Positions 55,730 through 64,000 of a DNA stretch of 64,000 bases are shown in pieces. Made by a program: the position numbers and the translations under genes. The notes under the pieces are model-generated. The model was not told where the DNA came from, made no database searches, and saw only the letters and a program-made list of their open reading frames with translations. The first letter of the stretch is position 1, and the number at the start of each line of letters is the position of its first letter. This DNA comes from Kangiella shandongensis (GTDB taxonomy: Bacteria; Pseudomonadota; Gammaproteobacteria; Enterobacterales; Kangiellaceae), in contig NZ_JACNML010000004.1 of the NCBI RefSeq assembly GCF_020005365.1, positions 186,001 to 250,000 of the forward strand. The letters are read 5' to 3'.

Positions 55730-56029
55730 CTACTCATCATCTCCAGTATAGAATACATAGCCAGTGCCCGGTTTGTACCTAAAGTACCGGGACCAGGAAA
55801 TAGTGGCTAACTCTTCTACAGACAGTTTGGGTTCGTTTCCTTCCTGGTGTACAGAAACATCATTTAGATTTTTGTCTGACCGTATTAGCTCAATGCCTTT
55901 TGACTCTGCTTCTTCATGGTTATCTGCTCTTACTATTTTAGTGGTATAAAACCCACCTTTCTCATTACTTTTACCATCTAAATTGAGTATGAAGTCGGCC
56001 CCGTGAATGAGTACTTGATAATATGCCAT
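55730..56029 (-). CDS. Hypothetical protein next to the permuted ACP gene
   Basis: A 99-residue soluble protein with a beta-rich N-terminus (YYQVLIHGADFILNL), a middle GGFYTTKIVRADNHEEAESK and a C-terminal GTGYVFYTGDDE. No family recognised. It starts 24 bases after the stop of the ACP-like gene, on the same strand, so the two are likely co-transcribed. Confidence 0.6.
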   Translation of the reverse strand: MAYYQVLIHGADFILNLDGKSNEKGGFYTTKIVRADNHEEAESKGIELIRSDKNLNDVSVHQEGNEPKLSVEELATISWSRYFRYKPGTGYVFYTGDDE

Positions 56030-56053
56030 AAAAATTTTGTTTAATTTAAATTT

Positions 56054-56314
56054 TTAGTCTAGACCTAAGTTCCGTATCAGGTGTGAGTTAGGTTTTATTT
56101 GCTCAATAGGGATTTCATAGCGCGTTGATAATAAAGTTACCAAGGTCTCCATTACAGCATCAGGTTTATCCTTATACTGAGCCTTATTTGTTTTATTAGC
56201 TATGTATTTGGCTAATTCTTCTAAAATACCAAGACCCTCTGCATCACTATCAGGAATCGAGATTCTATATTCTGCTTCAATATCCAGAATGAACTCTACT
56301 GTATCTAGCCCCAT
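56054..56314 (-). CDS. Circularly permuted acyl-carrier-protein-like protein
   Basis: An 86-residue protein whose two halves match acyl carrier proteins in swapped order. Residues 1-42 (MGLDTVEFILDIEAEY, IPDSDAEGL) correspond to an ACP from the prosthetic-group site onward, while residues 52-86 (AVMETLVTLLSTRYEIPIEQ, ending LIRNLGLD) correspond to the part before it. The site that should be Ser is Thr5, so normal phosphopantetheinylation is doubtful. AAAGG lies 7 bases before the ATG. A hypothetical protein follows and a Vat-like acetyltransferase precedes it. Confidence 0.8.
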   Translation of the reverse strand: MGLDTVEFILDIEAEYRISIPDSDAEGLGILEELAKYIANKTNKAQYKDKPDAVMETLVTLLSTRYEIPIEQIKPNSHLIRNLGLD

Positions 56315-56345
56315 TTACTTAACCTTTTAAGTAAGTTTCTTAGCA

Positions 56346-56978
56346 TTATTTCACTTTTTTAAGCGCAACGAGATCGCTCCCAACAATAGCTTCCAAGTTT
56401 TTGGTAATCTTTTCTGGTGACCAGTCCCACCAAGCTATTTGCAGCAAGTCGTCAACGACTGATGGCTCAAATCGATCTTTAATGTGAACTGCTGGATTAC
56501 CACCATAAATACTGTAAGCCGGAACATCGGTAGTGACTACCGACTTACTGGCGATGATTGCGCCATCGCCAATCTTAACGCCGGGCATAATGGTTGCGTC
56601 ATAGCCAATCCATACATCATTACCGATTTCGGTATCGCCTTTAAAAGGCAACTCGCCTTCCTCGGGCATCACTTTCTCCCAACCGTTACCAAAAATCTGG
56701 AAAGGGTAGGTCGAGAAACCAGACATCTTATGGTTGGCACCATTCATGATGAAGGTTACGTCTTTAGCAATGGCACAGAATTTACCGATTATGAGTTTAT
56801 CGCCAATAAACGGGAAGTGATAAAGCACATTCTCTTCAAAGCGCTCCGGACCATCGGGATCATCATAGTAAGTATAGTCACCAGCAATGATATTTTCGCG
56901 TGTTATAAAGTTCTTTAAATAGCCGACTTGGGGAAATCCCTTCATCGGCTCTTTGTTATCTGGGTTTGGACCAAACAA
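56346..56978 (-). CDS. Vat-like xenobiotic acetyltransferase
   Basis: A 210-residue hexapeptide acyltransferase of the streptogramin/xenobiotic type. [39 protein letters not shown] and [14 protein letters not shown] (catalytic His83) match Vat enzymes closely, and the left-handed helix part is [20 protein letters not shown]. Such chromosomal relatives may or may not give antibiotic resistance. It lies 31 bases upstream of the ACP-like gene. Confidence 0.9.
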   Translation of the reverse strand: MFGPNPDNKEPMKGFPQVGYLKNFITRENIIAGDYTYYDDPDGPERFEENVLYHFPFIGDKLIIGKFCAIAKDVTFIMNGANHKMSGFSTYPFQIFGNGWEKVMPEEGELPFKGDTEIGNDVWIGYDATIMPGVKIGDGAIIASKSVVTTDVPAYSIYGGNPAVHIKDRFEPSVVDDLLQIAWWDWSPEKITKNLEAIVGSDLVALKKVK

Positions 56979-57077
56979 TGCATGCTCCTTTTTATAAATC
57001 TTAGTCTTCTATTCAAGTAAATATCGATTATAGGTGTGCTAACCCCTTATTGGCGTACCTATACATTAAGTCGGTGT

Positions 57078-57455
57078 TTAAGAATCTTTATCCCATTGAA
57101 TGTTATTCTTCATTCGATCAAAGTGAGGAGCAAAAACTGAAAGCGCGGCGAAACTTTGCCCTTCCTTCAGGATGGGACCGTGGAGTGTATCCTTGGGGAT
57201 GAATATAAGATCTCCTTTTTTTACGCTCTTCGTTTCATCGCCGACCTTAAACTCCACGTTGCCTTCAATAATGACCAGTAATTCATCATGGTTTTTTTGA
57301 ATATGAAGTGCATTGCCGCTATCAGCAATAATACCAACATTAGCCGTCAGGTGCTCGCCATCGAAAACAAACGTTCTCTTAATGGGATCGTTTCGGGTAG
57401 ATTCATCAGTCTCGAGGGACGCGACGATTTGCTCCAAATTCTGAAAATACGTCAT
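57078..57455 (-). CDS. Cupin-domain protein
   Basis: A 125-residue single-cupin protein. The first cupin motif is in ALHIQKNHDELLVIIEGNVE and the second in GDLIFIPKDTLHGPI, with the expected His and Glu ligands nearly complete. Probably a small metal-binding protein of unknown activity. Confidence 0.85.
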   Translation of the reverse strand: MTYFQNLEQIVASLETDESTRNDPIKRTFVFDGEHLTANVGIIADSGNALHIQKNHDELLVIIEGNVEFKVGDETKSVKKGDLIFIPKDTLHGPILKEGQSFAALSVFAPHFDRMKNNIQWDKDS

Positions 57456-57551
57456 AGTTGATTACCTCACTGCTGGCTGTGTTTAATGAGTAGCCTAACT
57501 ATAAGAATACCAGACCTGGAAAAAATTAGTGTTCTCTAGCTCGATTTTGGT

Positions 57552-57944
57552 TTACTTCTTTGCATTTTTCTCTCTCACAAAAATATAGAATACAGTAGCC
57601 GTTATCGAGCCAATTAGCCCAAGGGATACTGATTGCAGTAATTTTTCTAAGGTTGAATCATTTCCAAAGAAGTTGAAAACAAAAATAATCACAAACCCTG
57701 GCAGTAAGCCGCTAATAAAATACCAGTGAAAGCCTTTGATGCCTTTATAAATGAAAAACAAGTGGACTGGGACTCCCCAAGCTATAAAGGCTATCAGTCC
57801 AATACCTGCTCCCCACGTTGCAATCATTAATGCACCATCCAGTCCGGCAGGACTGTGTCCTATTTTTGCACCCAAACCGAGCGAGAAGCAAAATACAAAA
57901 ATAAAGAGCAGTGTTAATAATGTTGAGGTAGCTATTTTTTTCAT
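57552..57944 (-). CDS. Membrane protein of unknown function
   Basis: A 130-residue protein with four hydrophobic segments (about residues 6-25, 36-60, 76-93 and 102-122) and a basic C-terminus. No family recognised. GGGACAG precedes the ATG. It is 44 bases downstream of the VF530-like gene. Confidence 0.65.
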   Translation of the reverse strand: MKKIATSTLLTLLFIFVFCFSLGLGAKIGHSPAGLDGALMIATWGAGIGLIAFIAWGVPVHLFFIYKGIKGFHWYFISGLLPGFVIIFVFNFFGNDSTLEKLLQSVSLGLIGSITATVFYIFVREKNAKK

Positions 57945-57988
57945 TTCTGTCCCTGATGGATTAATTATTCACTCCAACCGACGTAATT

Positions 57989-58489
57989 TCAATCCTCTGA
58001 TTTATTTCTCCATCGCGCCCAAGGGTCGTTACTCTTCGTTGGACCCTTGCTAGAGTCTTGGTGGTGTTGACCACGAGTGTTTTTACCTTTGTTATGACGG
58101 GCTCCGCCACCTTTACTGTATTCAGTCGCTTTCTTTTCTCGCTTCTCACGCTGTTTTTCAGCGTCTTCCAGGCTTAACTCGGCTGGTTCACCCGGCTTTT
58201 GATCGTCCGGTACTATCCGATCTCTGGGGGGAATATGAAACTCTTCGGAAGAGACGGGCGGTAAACTCTTATACTGGTACATATAAAAAGCCTCGACTTT
58301 CTCTCGCGCCCAATCCGTTTTCTTAAGAAACTTGATACTGGAAGCAATGCTGGGGTTGGTCTTAAAGCAATTAAGATTCAAATAAGCGTGAAGAATCTCA
58401 AAACCGTAATGTTCAACTAATTCAGTGACTAAGGCTTTTAAACCGACGCCATTCAAAGGGTTATTCTTATAATTTATTTCATCAGACAT
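57989..58489 (-). CDS. VF530-like (DUF2132) DNA-binding-type protein with basic tail
   Basis: A 166-residue protein. Residues 5-78 match the VF530 family: [40 protein letters not shown] and [16 protein letters not shown]. The family has a small helical fold thought to bind DNA. The rest, from about residue 90, is a charged tail with [21 protein letters not shown] and a Trp-rich end ([10 protein letters not shown]), longer than the core family and perhaps unstructured. Confidence 0.85.
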   Translation of the reverse strand: MSDEINYKNNPLNGVGLKALVTELVEHYGFEILHAYLNLNCFKTNPSIASSIKFLKKTDWAREKVEAFYMYQYKSLPPVSSEEFHIPPRDRIVPDDQKPGEPAELSLEDAEKQREKREKKATEYSKGGGARHNKGKNTRGQHHQDSSKGPTKSNDPWARWRNKSED

Positions 58490-58739
58490 ACAAATTTCCA
58501 GCAGAAGAGGAAGCGATTTCGTACCATTATAACTGGGATAGGACTGATTAGCACATTAGAAGTTAATGAACTCGGGAAGAATACATCATGAACCTGTCAT
58601 GAAAGAGCTGTTTCATTTATCATCCCAGCTACGCTTGTTTAACGCTTATTGTCGTTAATCAGACAAATCTTGTATTATCGCTTCATTAAACAGTGTGTAG
58701 GTAAGCATTCAGTTTGTTAACAACAGGATAAACCGTATT

Positions 58740-59273
58740 ATGTTTTTGCGTGTTATTATTTTTTTAATATTACCGTTGACCGCTTGTAGTGATTCCTCTG
58801 AACAAAGTGAGAGTCAAGAAACAAACAACGACCGTTATCTAACCACGTTTGTGGATGTATTTATGGAGTACTGCTATGAGAATAAAGGCGGGAAAGATGT
58901 TTTTGACAAGCTTGATAAATCACAGTGGAAGCCAGACAAAGACTACCCAGAAGTTTTAGTAGCCGATATTAATGGTCTTAATGTCGGGGTTTCGACGTAT
59001 GAGAATAGAACCTGTGTGGTTGATACTAAAGCTAGGAAATCAGGTAATGTGTTGTTTACGGAAAAGCAATTAATCGACAAGTTGATCGAGAAATCAGGGT
59101 TTACCCTGACCAATACTGGCGTTGCAACGCTGATGAATATCAAGGACGAAGAAAACCAAGCCAGGAGCTATACCTTAAGTGATGACTCCGCTAGCAATAA
59201 AGCCATTACGGTAATCTACCCCAGTAACAGCCTGGATGATTTTTATGTGTCAATTGATTACATAAATAATTAA
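58740..59273 (+). CDS. Lipoprotein of unknown function
   Basis: A 177-residue predicted lipoprotein with lipobox LTAC (Cys16), followed by a Ser/Glu/Gln linker (about 15 residues) and a soluble part with YENRTCVVDTKARKSGN. Two further Cys could form a disulfide. No family recognised. Confidence 0.72.
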   Translation: MFLRVIIFLILPLTACSDSSEQSESQETNNDRYLTTFVDVFMEYCYENKGGKDVFDKLDKSQWKPDKDYPEVLVADINGLNVGVSTYENRTCVVDTKARKSGNVLFTEKQLIDKLIEKSGFTLTNTGVATLMNIKDEENQARSYTLSDDSASNKAITVIYPSNSLDDFYVSIDYINN

Positions 59274-59294
59274 ATAGTGGGGTTGGAGCAAGCT

Positions 59295-59618
59295 TTACCC
59301 CAACCAAATAAATAATCCTACTGAAGCAATGAAAAATAAAGCTGCCCTTGCAGGAGTAGACTTACGAAGAGCAAATGCCCCTAGAATGGCGAAGGTAACA
59401 GGAACAACCTGAAACATGATTAAAACATAGAGCTCCAAGTGTTCTTCCAGGACATGAGAATGTGCAATTAGCCACTCAGATTTATCGAGGCTACGCGCCA
59501 GGCACCAGCCGAGTATCCCAAAGGCCCAAGCCAGAAAAAACAATTTGACGATGAGGTCTATTTTCTGCCCTAGGGATTGATTGGTTTCTTTCAGTCGCTC
59601 CATTTCCACCTTATGCAT
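59295..59618 (-). CDS. Three-TM membrane protein of unknown function
   Basis: A 107-residue protein with a charged N-terminus, then hydrophobic segments at about residues 24-45, 62-81 and 88-107. No family recognised. Convergent with the lipoprotein gene at 58740, with 21 bases between stops. Confidence 0.6.
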   Translation of the reverse strand: MHKVEMERLKETNQSLGQKIDLIVKLFFLAWAFGILGWCLARSLDKSEWLIAHSHVLEEHLELYVLIMFQVVPVTFAILGAFALRKSTPARAALFFIASVGLFIWLG

Positions 59619-59697
59619 AACATTATATTATCGGACATTAATCCCTTGTTTGTTAAAGTGATACTAGCAAAGTCAGTGTGTTAAAGGAAATGCAGTA

Positions 59698-59725
59698 AAA
59701 GCAGGGTGCGTTTCGACGCACCCTG
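59698..59725 (-). terminator. Terminator of the beta-helix gene
   Basis: A perfect 10 bp stem with a four-base loop lies at 59702-59725 (AGGGTGCGT and ACGCACCCT plus one outer pair), just past the stop of the minus-strand beta-helix gene, and is followed on that strand by TTTT. Confidence 0.8.
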
Positions 59726-59733
59726 AGCTGATT

Positions 59734-60735
59734 TTAATAGTATTTTACGTTTCCAGATGTTCTTAACCTAGGAGCAGAAAGGGAGCCACAATAGTTATTA
59801 TCTTCTCTTACACTAAAAACATTAATAGCACCACTGTAGCCACCATATAAATCGTTATTTCTGAATTCGTTTCCTATGGAAGGGCACTCGCCAGATTCTA
59901 ATGTGCAGCCACCATCGTTATTGCCATCAAGATTCCAACCTCTTTCATCTGCATTACAGTACCAGGCTTGGTAGAAAGCTTCTTTTCCTGATGAATAAAA
60001 CCTATTGTCTGCGATATAGTTGTAATTTGATTCATCTCTAACTTTTATTGGGTCACCATTTATATTTAAGAAGCGGTTTCTTAAAACCTCATTATTTGAA
60101 GAGTGGTGCGCGATATAAACTGCATGGATAGCAGAACTCCATTCAGGGGTGTTTAATATATCCACGAAATGAGAATTGACTATAGAGTTATTTCTAGAGT
60201 TTACGAATCTTACGGCAGCAGTAGAATATTCAGAGTTACTATATTTTCCCCCAATTCTATAAAAGTACATGCCATATAATTCATTCGCTGAGTTCCAGCT
60301 GCTTACATAATTCCTATTTCCATTAAATGACATAGCAGTATTATAATTTTGTACTTTGATATATCTAAATTTTAGTTTGCTTGCTGTGCCACCACTCTTT
60401 CTGAGTTTAAACCAGGTGTCTAATCCTCCTCCGTCAAAAACTGGTCTTTCTTTAATAAATGAGGTTGGAGTAAAAGTGATTGAGTGTCCATTTGAATAAT
60501 CCCAAGTAACAGATTGGAAGTAGTATGTGCCAGGGTCAATATGTATTTCAATCGGCTCGTTTGGGTTATATGATTTAAGAACTTCTTGAGCACGCTTGAG
60601 AGTTTTTATTGGTTGAAAATAGGTGAATCCTTCGTTTTGGTCACTACCTGATGGAGAGATAAAAATTCTAAAAGATTCTGATGCGGTAGATGTAATGCTG
60701 AAGACGATAGTTATTATTAATAATATATATTTCAT
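59734..60735 (-). CDS. Exported right-handed beta-helix protein
   Basis: A 333-residue exported protein with a signal peptide (cleaved near STASES, about residue 20) and a parallel beta-helix fold of the pectate-lyase type: IFISPSGSDQNEGFTYFQPI, IHIDPGTYYF, then repeated N-rich turns such as NNSIVNSHFVDI and SSNNEVLRNRFLNI. It has several Cys near the C-terminus. Polysaccharide-active or adhesive roles are common in this fold. The gene is markedly AT-rich relative to the core genes, which suggests transfer. Confidence 0.82.
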   Translation of the reverse strand: MKYILLIITIVFSITSTASESFRIFISPSGSDQNEGFTYFQPIKTLKRAQEVLKSYNPNEPIEIHIDPGTYYFQSVTWDYSNGHSITFTPTSFIKERPVFDGGGLDTWFKLRKSGGTASKLKFRYIKVQNYNTAMSFNGNRNYVSSWNSANELYGMYFYRIGGKYSNSEYSTAAVRFVNSRNNSIVNSHFVDILNTPEWSSAIHAVYIAHHSSNNEVLRNRFLNINGDPIKVRDESNYNYIADNRFYSSGKEAFYQAWYCNADERGWNLDGNNDGGCTLESGECPSIGNEFRNNDLYGGYSGAINVFSVREDNNYCGSLSAPRLRTSGNVKYY

Positions 60736-60905
60736 TTACTAATCCTTAGTATTTTCTGATACGGTTTTGAGTCACGAATGCTATCAAAATCTTACAGGTT
60801 GGTGAAATGCTTTTTTGCAATGGGAACCATGCTATTTTCACAATCCGATTGTACTGCTATGACTAACCTTTATAATGTCTGCAACTTCTATTAATCACAC
60901 ATTCC

Positions 60906-62828
60906 ATGCTGTTTTTCGAGAACATGGCGCTTCGCCGTGGTAAAAAAGTTTTATTTGAAGACGCGAGTTTTATCATTAACCCGAAAGATAAGGTTGGTGT
61001 CACCGGGGCTAATGGTACCGGTAAGTCGTCGTTGTTCGCTTTGATCCGTGGGGAGCTTGAGGAGGACTCGGGCAATTTCTCGATGGCGGGGAACGTGACG
61101 ATTTCGAGCGTGCGTCAGGAAACGCCGGCGGTGGAAGACTCGGCGCTGGAGTATGTGATTCAGGGCGATGTCGAGCTGTGTGAGATTGAGGCGGCTTTGG
61201 TGAAGGCTGAGGCGGAAGAAGACGGACACGCCATCGGTAAGCTGCATCAACAGCTGGATTCGATTCAGGGCTATGCGGCGCGAGCGCGAGCGGGCGCCTT
61301 GATGCATGGTCTGGGTTTTACTGCCGAGCAGGAGCAGCTGCCCGTCTCCAGCTTCTCGGGCGGCTGGCGTATGCGTCTGAATCTGGCGCAGGCGCTGATG
61401 TGTCGTTCCGACCTGTTATTACTCGATGAGCCGACCAACCACCTCGATTTCGAGGCGGTGGTGTGGCTGGAGAAATGGCTGGAATCGTATCAGGGCGCGG
61501 TCTTACTGATTTCACACGATAGGGATTTTCTCGATCGCGTGATTAATCGCGTGGCGCATATCGAGCAACAGCATATTAAGCTTTATAGCGGTAACTATTC
61601 CGATTTTGAAGTGCAGCGTGCAGAGCAGCTGGCGCAACAACAGGCGAATTTTGAGCGACAGCAGAAAGAGATTGCGCATATGCAGTCTTATGTCGATCGC
61701 TTTAAGGCCAAGGCGAGTAAGGCCAAGCAGGCGCAGAGCCGGGTTAAGGCGTTGGAGCGTATGGAGAAAATTTCTCCGGCGCATGTCGATTCGCCGTTTA
61801 ATTTTAGTTTCCCTGAACTGGGGCATGTGCCGAGTCCTTTGTTACAGCTCAAAGAAGTGAGCGCTGGCTACGATACCGAGAATGGCCCAGTTACGATTCT
61901 GAACAAAGTTGGTTTTACTTTGTTACCGGGCGCGCGGATTGGACTGCTGGGTAAAAACGGCGCCGGTAAATCGACCTTGATTAAAGTGTTAGCGGGCGAG
62001 CTGGGCTTGCAGGGCGGTGAGCGAGTTGAAGCCAAGCATCTGCATATTGGTTATTTCGCTCAGCATCAGCTCGAGCAGTTACACCCAGAAATGTCACCGA
62101 TTCAGCATTTTCAGCGTGAATATCCCGATGCCACCGAGCAAGAGCTACGTAATTTCTTAGGCGGCTTTGATTTTCATGGCGATAAGGCTCTGGAGCCGGT
62201 ATCACCGTTTTCGGGTGGCGAGAAAGCCCGTCTGGTATTAGCGTTACTGGTTTATTCAAAGCCCAACCTGCTGCTGCTGGATGAGCCGACCAACCACCTG
62301 GATCTGGAAATGCGTCATGCCATGACCGTGGCTTTGCAGGGTTTCGAAGGGGCAGTGGTGCTGGTGTCGCACGATAAGCATATGCTGCGTATGGTCACTG
62401 ATGAACTGCATCTGGTAGCTGGTGGTAAGGTTAAGCCATTCGATGGTGACCTGGATGATTACGCCAAGTGGTCTCTGGAACAGTCATCGATGGAGCGTCG
62501 TTCTAATAACTCGGGTAGCGAGTCTGAGTCGTCCTCTGCTGGCCAGCCGGAAGTGTCGCGTAAAGAACAGCGTCGAATTGACGCCGAGAAGCGTAAGGCT
62601 TTGCAGCCGCTGAAGAATAAGTTGAAAAAGGTCGAGCTGGAGCTGGATAAACAGCAGAAGCGCAAGGCGGAGCTGGATGAGCTGATGGCCGATCAGAGCC
62701 TGTATGAAGAATCGAACAAGGACAAGCTGGCTGAACTGAGCGCCGAGTATGGCGAAGTTAATCAGCGTCTGGAGGCTCTGGAAGAAGATTGGTTGATGCT
62801 GCACGAAGAGCTGGAAGAGGCTGGTTAG
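60906..62828 (+). CDS. yheS: ABC-F ATPase YheS
   Basis: A 640-residue protein with two ABC domains and no membrane part, of the ABC-F translation-factor family. The first Walker A is GANGTGKSS, with signature SFSGGWRMRLNLAQAL and LLLLDEPTNHLDFEAV; the second has GKNGAGKSTLIKVLAG and SPFSGGEKARLVLALL. A basic coiled linker (DRFKAKASKAKQAQSRVKAL) separates them, and a C-terminal coiled coil follows residue 540. Order and length match E. coli YheS, which acts on the ribosome. Confidence 0.95.
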   Translation: MLFFENMALRRGKKVLFEDASFIINPKDKVGVTGANGTGKSSLFALIRGELEEDSGNFSMAGNVTISSVRQETPAVEDSALEYVIQGDVELCEIEAALVKAEAEEDGHAIGKLHQQLDSIQGYAARARAGALMHGLGFTAEQEQLPVSSFSGGWRMRLNLAQALMCRSDLLLLDEPTNHLDFEAVVWLEKWLESYQGAVLLISHDRDFLDRVINRVAHIEQQHIKLYSGNYSDFEVQRAEQLAQQQANFERQQKEIAHMQSYVDRFKAKASKAKQAQSRVKALERMEKISPAHVDSPFNFSFPELGHVPSPLLQLKEVSAGYDTENGPVTILNKVGFTLLPGARIGLLGKNGAGKSTLIKVLAGELGLQGGERVEAKHLHIGYFAQHQLEQLHPEMSPIQHFQREYPDATEQELRNFLGGFDFHGDKALEPVSPFSGGEKARLVLALLVYSKPNLLLLDEPTNHLDLEMRHAMTVALQGFEGAVVLVSHDKHMLRMVTDELHLVAGGKVKPFDGDLDDYAKWSLEQSSMERRSNNSGSESESSSAGQPEVSRKEQRRIDAEKRKALQPLKNKLKKVELELDKQQKRKAELDELMADQSLYEESNKDKLAELSAEYGEVNQRLEALEEDWLMLHEELEEAG

Positions 62829-62845
62829 GTTTCTTTAGAAAGACT

Positions 62846-62875
62846 CTGGATCCCGCGGTCGAGCCGCGGGATGAC
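62846..62875. repeat. 30-base ATCCCGCGG palindrome, left copy
   Basis: A palindromic unit in which ATCCCGCGG and CCGCGGGAT form a perfect 9 bp stem around TCGAG, flanked by CTGG and GAC. The 30-base unit is repeated exactly in inverted form at 62974-63003. It is the widespread ATCCCGCGG intergenic repeat type. Confidence 0.85.
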
Positions 62876-62973
62876 AGTTAGTCGTCAAATAACTGCTAAA
62901 GCTTATTATTAATTAACACCTACCTATTTCCCACGATAGCTTAAGTCAAAATACTCAAATCTAAATTAGATGC

Positions 62974-63003
62974 GTCATCCCGCGGCTCGACCGCGGGATC
63001 CAG
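62974..63003. repeat. 30-base ATCCCGCGG palindrome, right copy
   Basis: The exact inverted copy of the unit at 62846-62875. The two units are separated by 98 bases with no gene. Together they sit between yheS and ruvB and could act as a structured terminator or as a boundary of a miniature element. Confidence 0.85.
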
Positions 63004-63198
63004 TGCCTTAAGTTTTGAGCATTGTTCAGGATGACATGGCTAAATGACGATTTAATCTCTCCTAACCCCTTAAATTGGCTGGAAAAAGGCGGATTCTGTT
63101 CAAATGTGGAAATGCATAACTCGTGGTTCCATATCCGCATAACCCTTGGTAGACTTAACCGCATTATAAGATTTAGTGCTATAGGCACTTTGTAGCCC

Positions 63199-64000
63199 AT
63201 GATTGAGCATGACCGATTAATAAATCCAACCGAAACGACTGACGAAGATCAGTTTGATCGTGCTATTCGCCCGACCACGTTAGATGACTATGTGGGGCAG
63301 GAGAAAGTTCGTGAGCAGATGGAGATCTTTCTGCAAGCCGCTAAAATGCGCAAAGAAGCGTTGGATCATGTTTTGATTTTTGGTCCTCCTGGCCTGGGTA
63401 AGACGACCCTGTCTAATATTATCGCTAATGAAATGAACGTTGGTATTAAGCATACCTCGGGTCCCGTGCTGGAAAAAGCCGGTGACTTAGCGGCGATGCT
63501 GACCAATCTCGAAGCTAATGATGTCTTGTTTATCGACGAAATCCATCGCTTAAGCCCTCAAGTTGAGGAGGTACTGTATCCGGCGATGGAGGATTATCAG
63601 CTGGATATTATGATCGGTGAAGGTCCTGCAGCTCGTTCAATCAAGGTTGAACTTCCACCCTTTACCTTAGTCGGTGCGACAACCCGTGCCGGACTCTTGA
63701 CCTCGCCACTGCGTGACCGCTTTGGAATCGTGCAGCGCCTTGAGTTCTACAATATTAAAGATCTGACGGGTATCGTCATGCGCTCGGCGCAGATTCTGGG
63801 GCTTCGTTTGGAAGAGTCAGGCGCGCTTGAAGTCGCCCGAAGGTCTCGTGGTACGCCGCGGATTGCAAACCGTTTGTTACGTCGGGTTCGAGACTATGCC
63901 GAGATTAAGTCGGATGGCTTAATCACCGATAAAGTGGCTGATCGGGCGTTAGATATGCTGGATGTCGACGCCAAAGGCTTCGATACCATGGATCGTAAGT
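63199..64000 (+). CDS. ruvB: Holliday junction DNA helicase RuvB (partial, 3' end outside)
   Basis: The frame from ATG at 63199 is open to the end of the window (about 267 residues of the usual 340). It begins [20 protein letters not shown] and contains [18 protein letters not shown], the Walker A region [20 protein letters not shown], the Walker [17 protein letters not shown] and the sensor [20 protein letters not shown]. RuvB drives branch migration with RuvA. In most relatives it directly follows ruvA; here it is about 12.7 kb away. Confidence 0.97.
   Translation, partial: MIEHDRLINPTETTDEDQFDRAIRPTTLDDYVGQEKVREQMEIFLQAAKMRKEALDHVLIFGPPGLGKTTLSNIIANEMNVGIKHTSGPVLEKAGDLAAMLTNLEANDVLFIDEIHRLSPQVEEVLYPAMEDYQLDIMIGEGPAARSIKVELPPFTLVGATTRAGLLTSPLRDRFGIVQRLEFYNIKDLTGIVMRSAQILGLRLEESGALEVARRSRGTPRIANRLLRRVRDYAEIKSDGLITDKVADRALDMLDVDAKGFDTMDRK

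Noticed and set aside
53200-58489. Integron-like cassette array, because many small one-domain genes lie on one strand
   Set aside because: No attC-like inverted core sites (GTTRRRY with partner RYYYAAC) were found at the gene boundaries, no integrase is present, and gene spacing is irregular.
60736-60905. Possible small RNA upstream of yheS
   Set aside because: No hairpin-plus-T-run or convincing promoter was found in this 170-base gap.

Overview
The window looks like a chromosomal segment of a marine-type gammaproteobacterium of moderate GC (mid-40s percent by eye). The order rpsB-tsf-pyrH-frr-uppS-cdsA-dxr-rseP-bamA-skp-lpxD-fabZ-lpxA-lpxB-rnhB-dnaE is the classic gammaproteobacterial arrangement. 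The mix of small accessory genes and the composition remind me of Kangiella or a close relative, but that is an impression and not a demonstrated assignment. No rRNA, tRNA, CRISPR array, prophage or intact insertion sequence was seen.

Layout. (1) 1-7948: an accessory stretch of mostly minus-strand small genes: a truncated glutathione S-transferase end, GNAT, a four-gene operon of exported/membrane unknowns with one apparent frameshift, a RibD/DHFR-like reductase, cold-shock protein, PaiB-like protein, an ICMT-like methyltransferase and a SIR2-domain protein that is a plausible defence NADase. (2) 7949-8689: a gene-free stretch of palindromic repeats followed by a strong promoter and long leader for rpsB. 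(3) 8690-26860: the translation/isoprenoid/outer-membrane core cluster. It makes S2, EF-Ts, UMP kinase and ribosome recycling factor, undecaprenyl diphosphate and CDP-diacylglycerol, DXP reductoisomerase, RseP, the BamA and Skp assembly machinery, the lipid A pathway, RNase HII and DNA polymerase III alpha. (4) 26861-33111: an insertion of repeats and accessory genes between dnaE and accA, including an alkylation-repair pair (Ogt plus an Ada-AraC-AlkA fusion) and a membrane-anchored XRE regulator. (5) 33112-48996: accA-tilS; a minus-strand proS-lytic transglycosylase-patatin-SAHH-like operon; an exported amidohydrolase; dapE; VOC proteins; an OlsF-like double acyltransferase; aspS and yebC. 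(6) 49374-64000: ruvC-ruvA, then about 12.7 kb of accessory genes, then yheS and finally ruvB, so the usual ruvCAB operon is split.

Most interesting items: a SIR2-like protein with an unassigned C-terminal domain; a circularly permuted acyl-carrier-like protein with Thr in place of the prosthetic-group Ser; a TonB-plug-like N-terminus fused to ten Sel1 repeats exactly where ruvB would be expected; a terminator-shaped hairpin a few bases after the likely aspS transcription start; a short SAHH-like protein in the proS operon; a one-base frameshift in a conserved-looking membrane gene; and several palindromic repeat families filling the larger gaps. No single locus is clearly a new multi-gene system; the SIR2 gene and the permuted ACP neighbourhood are the best leads.
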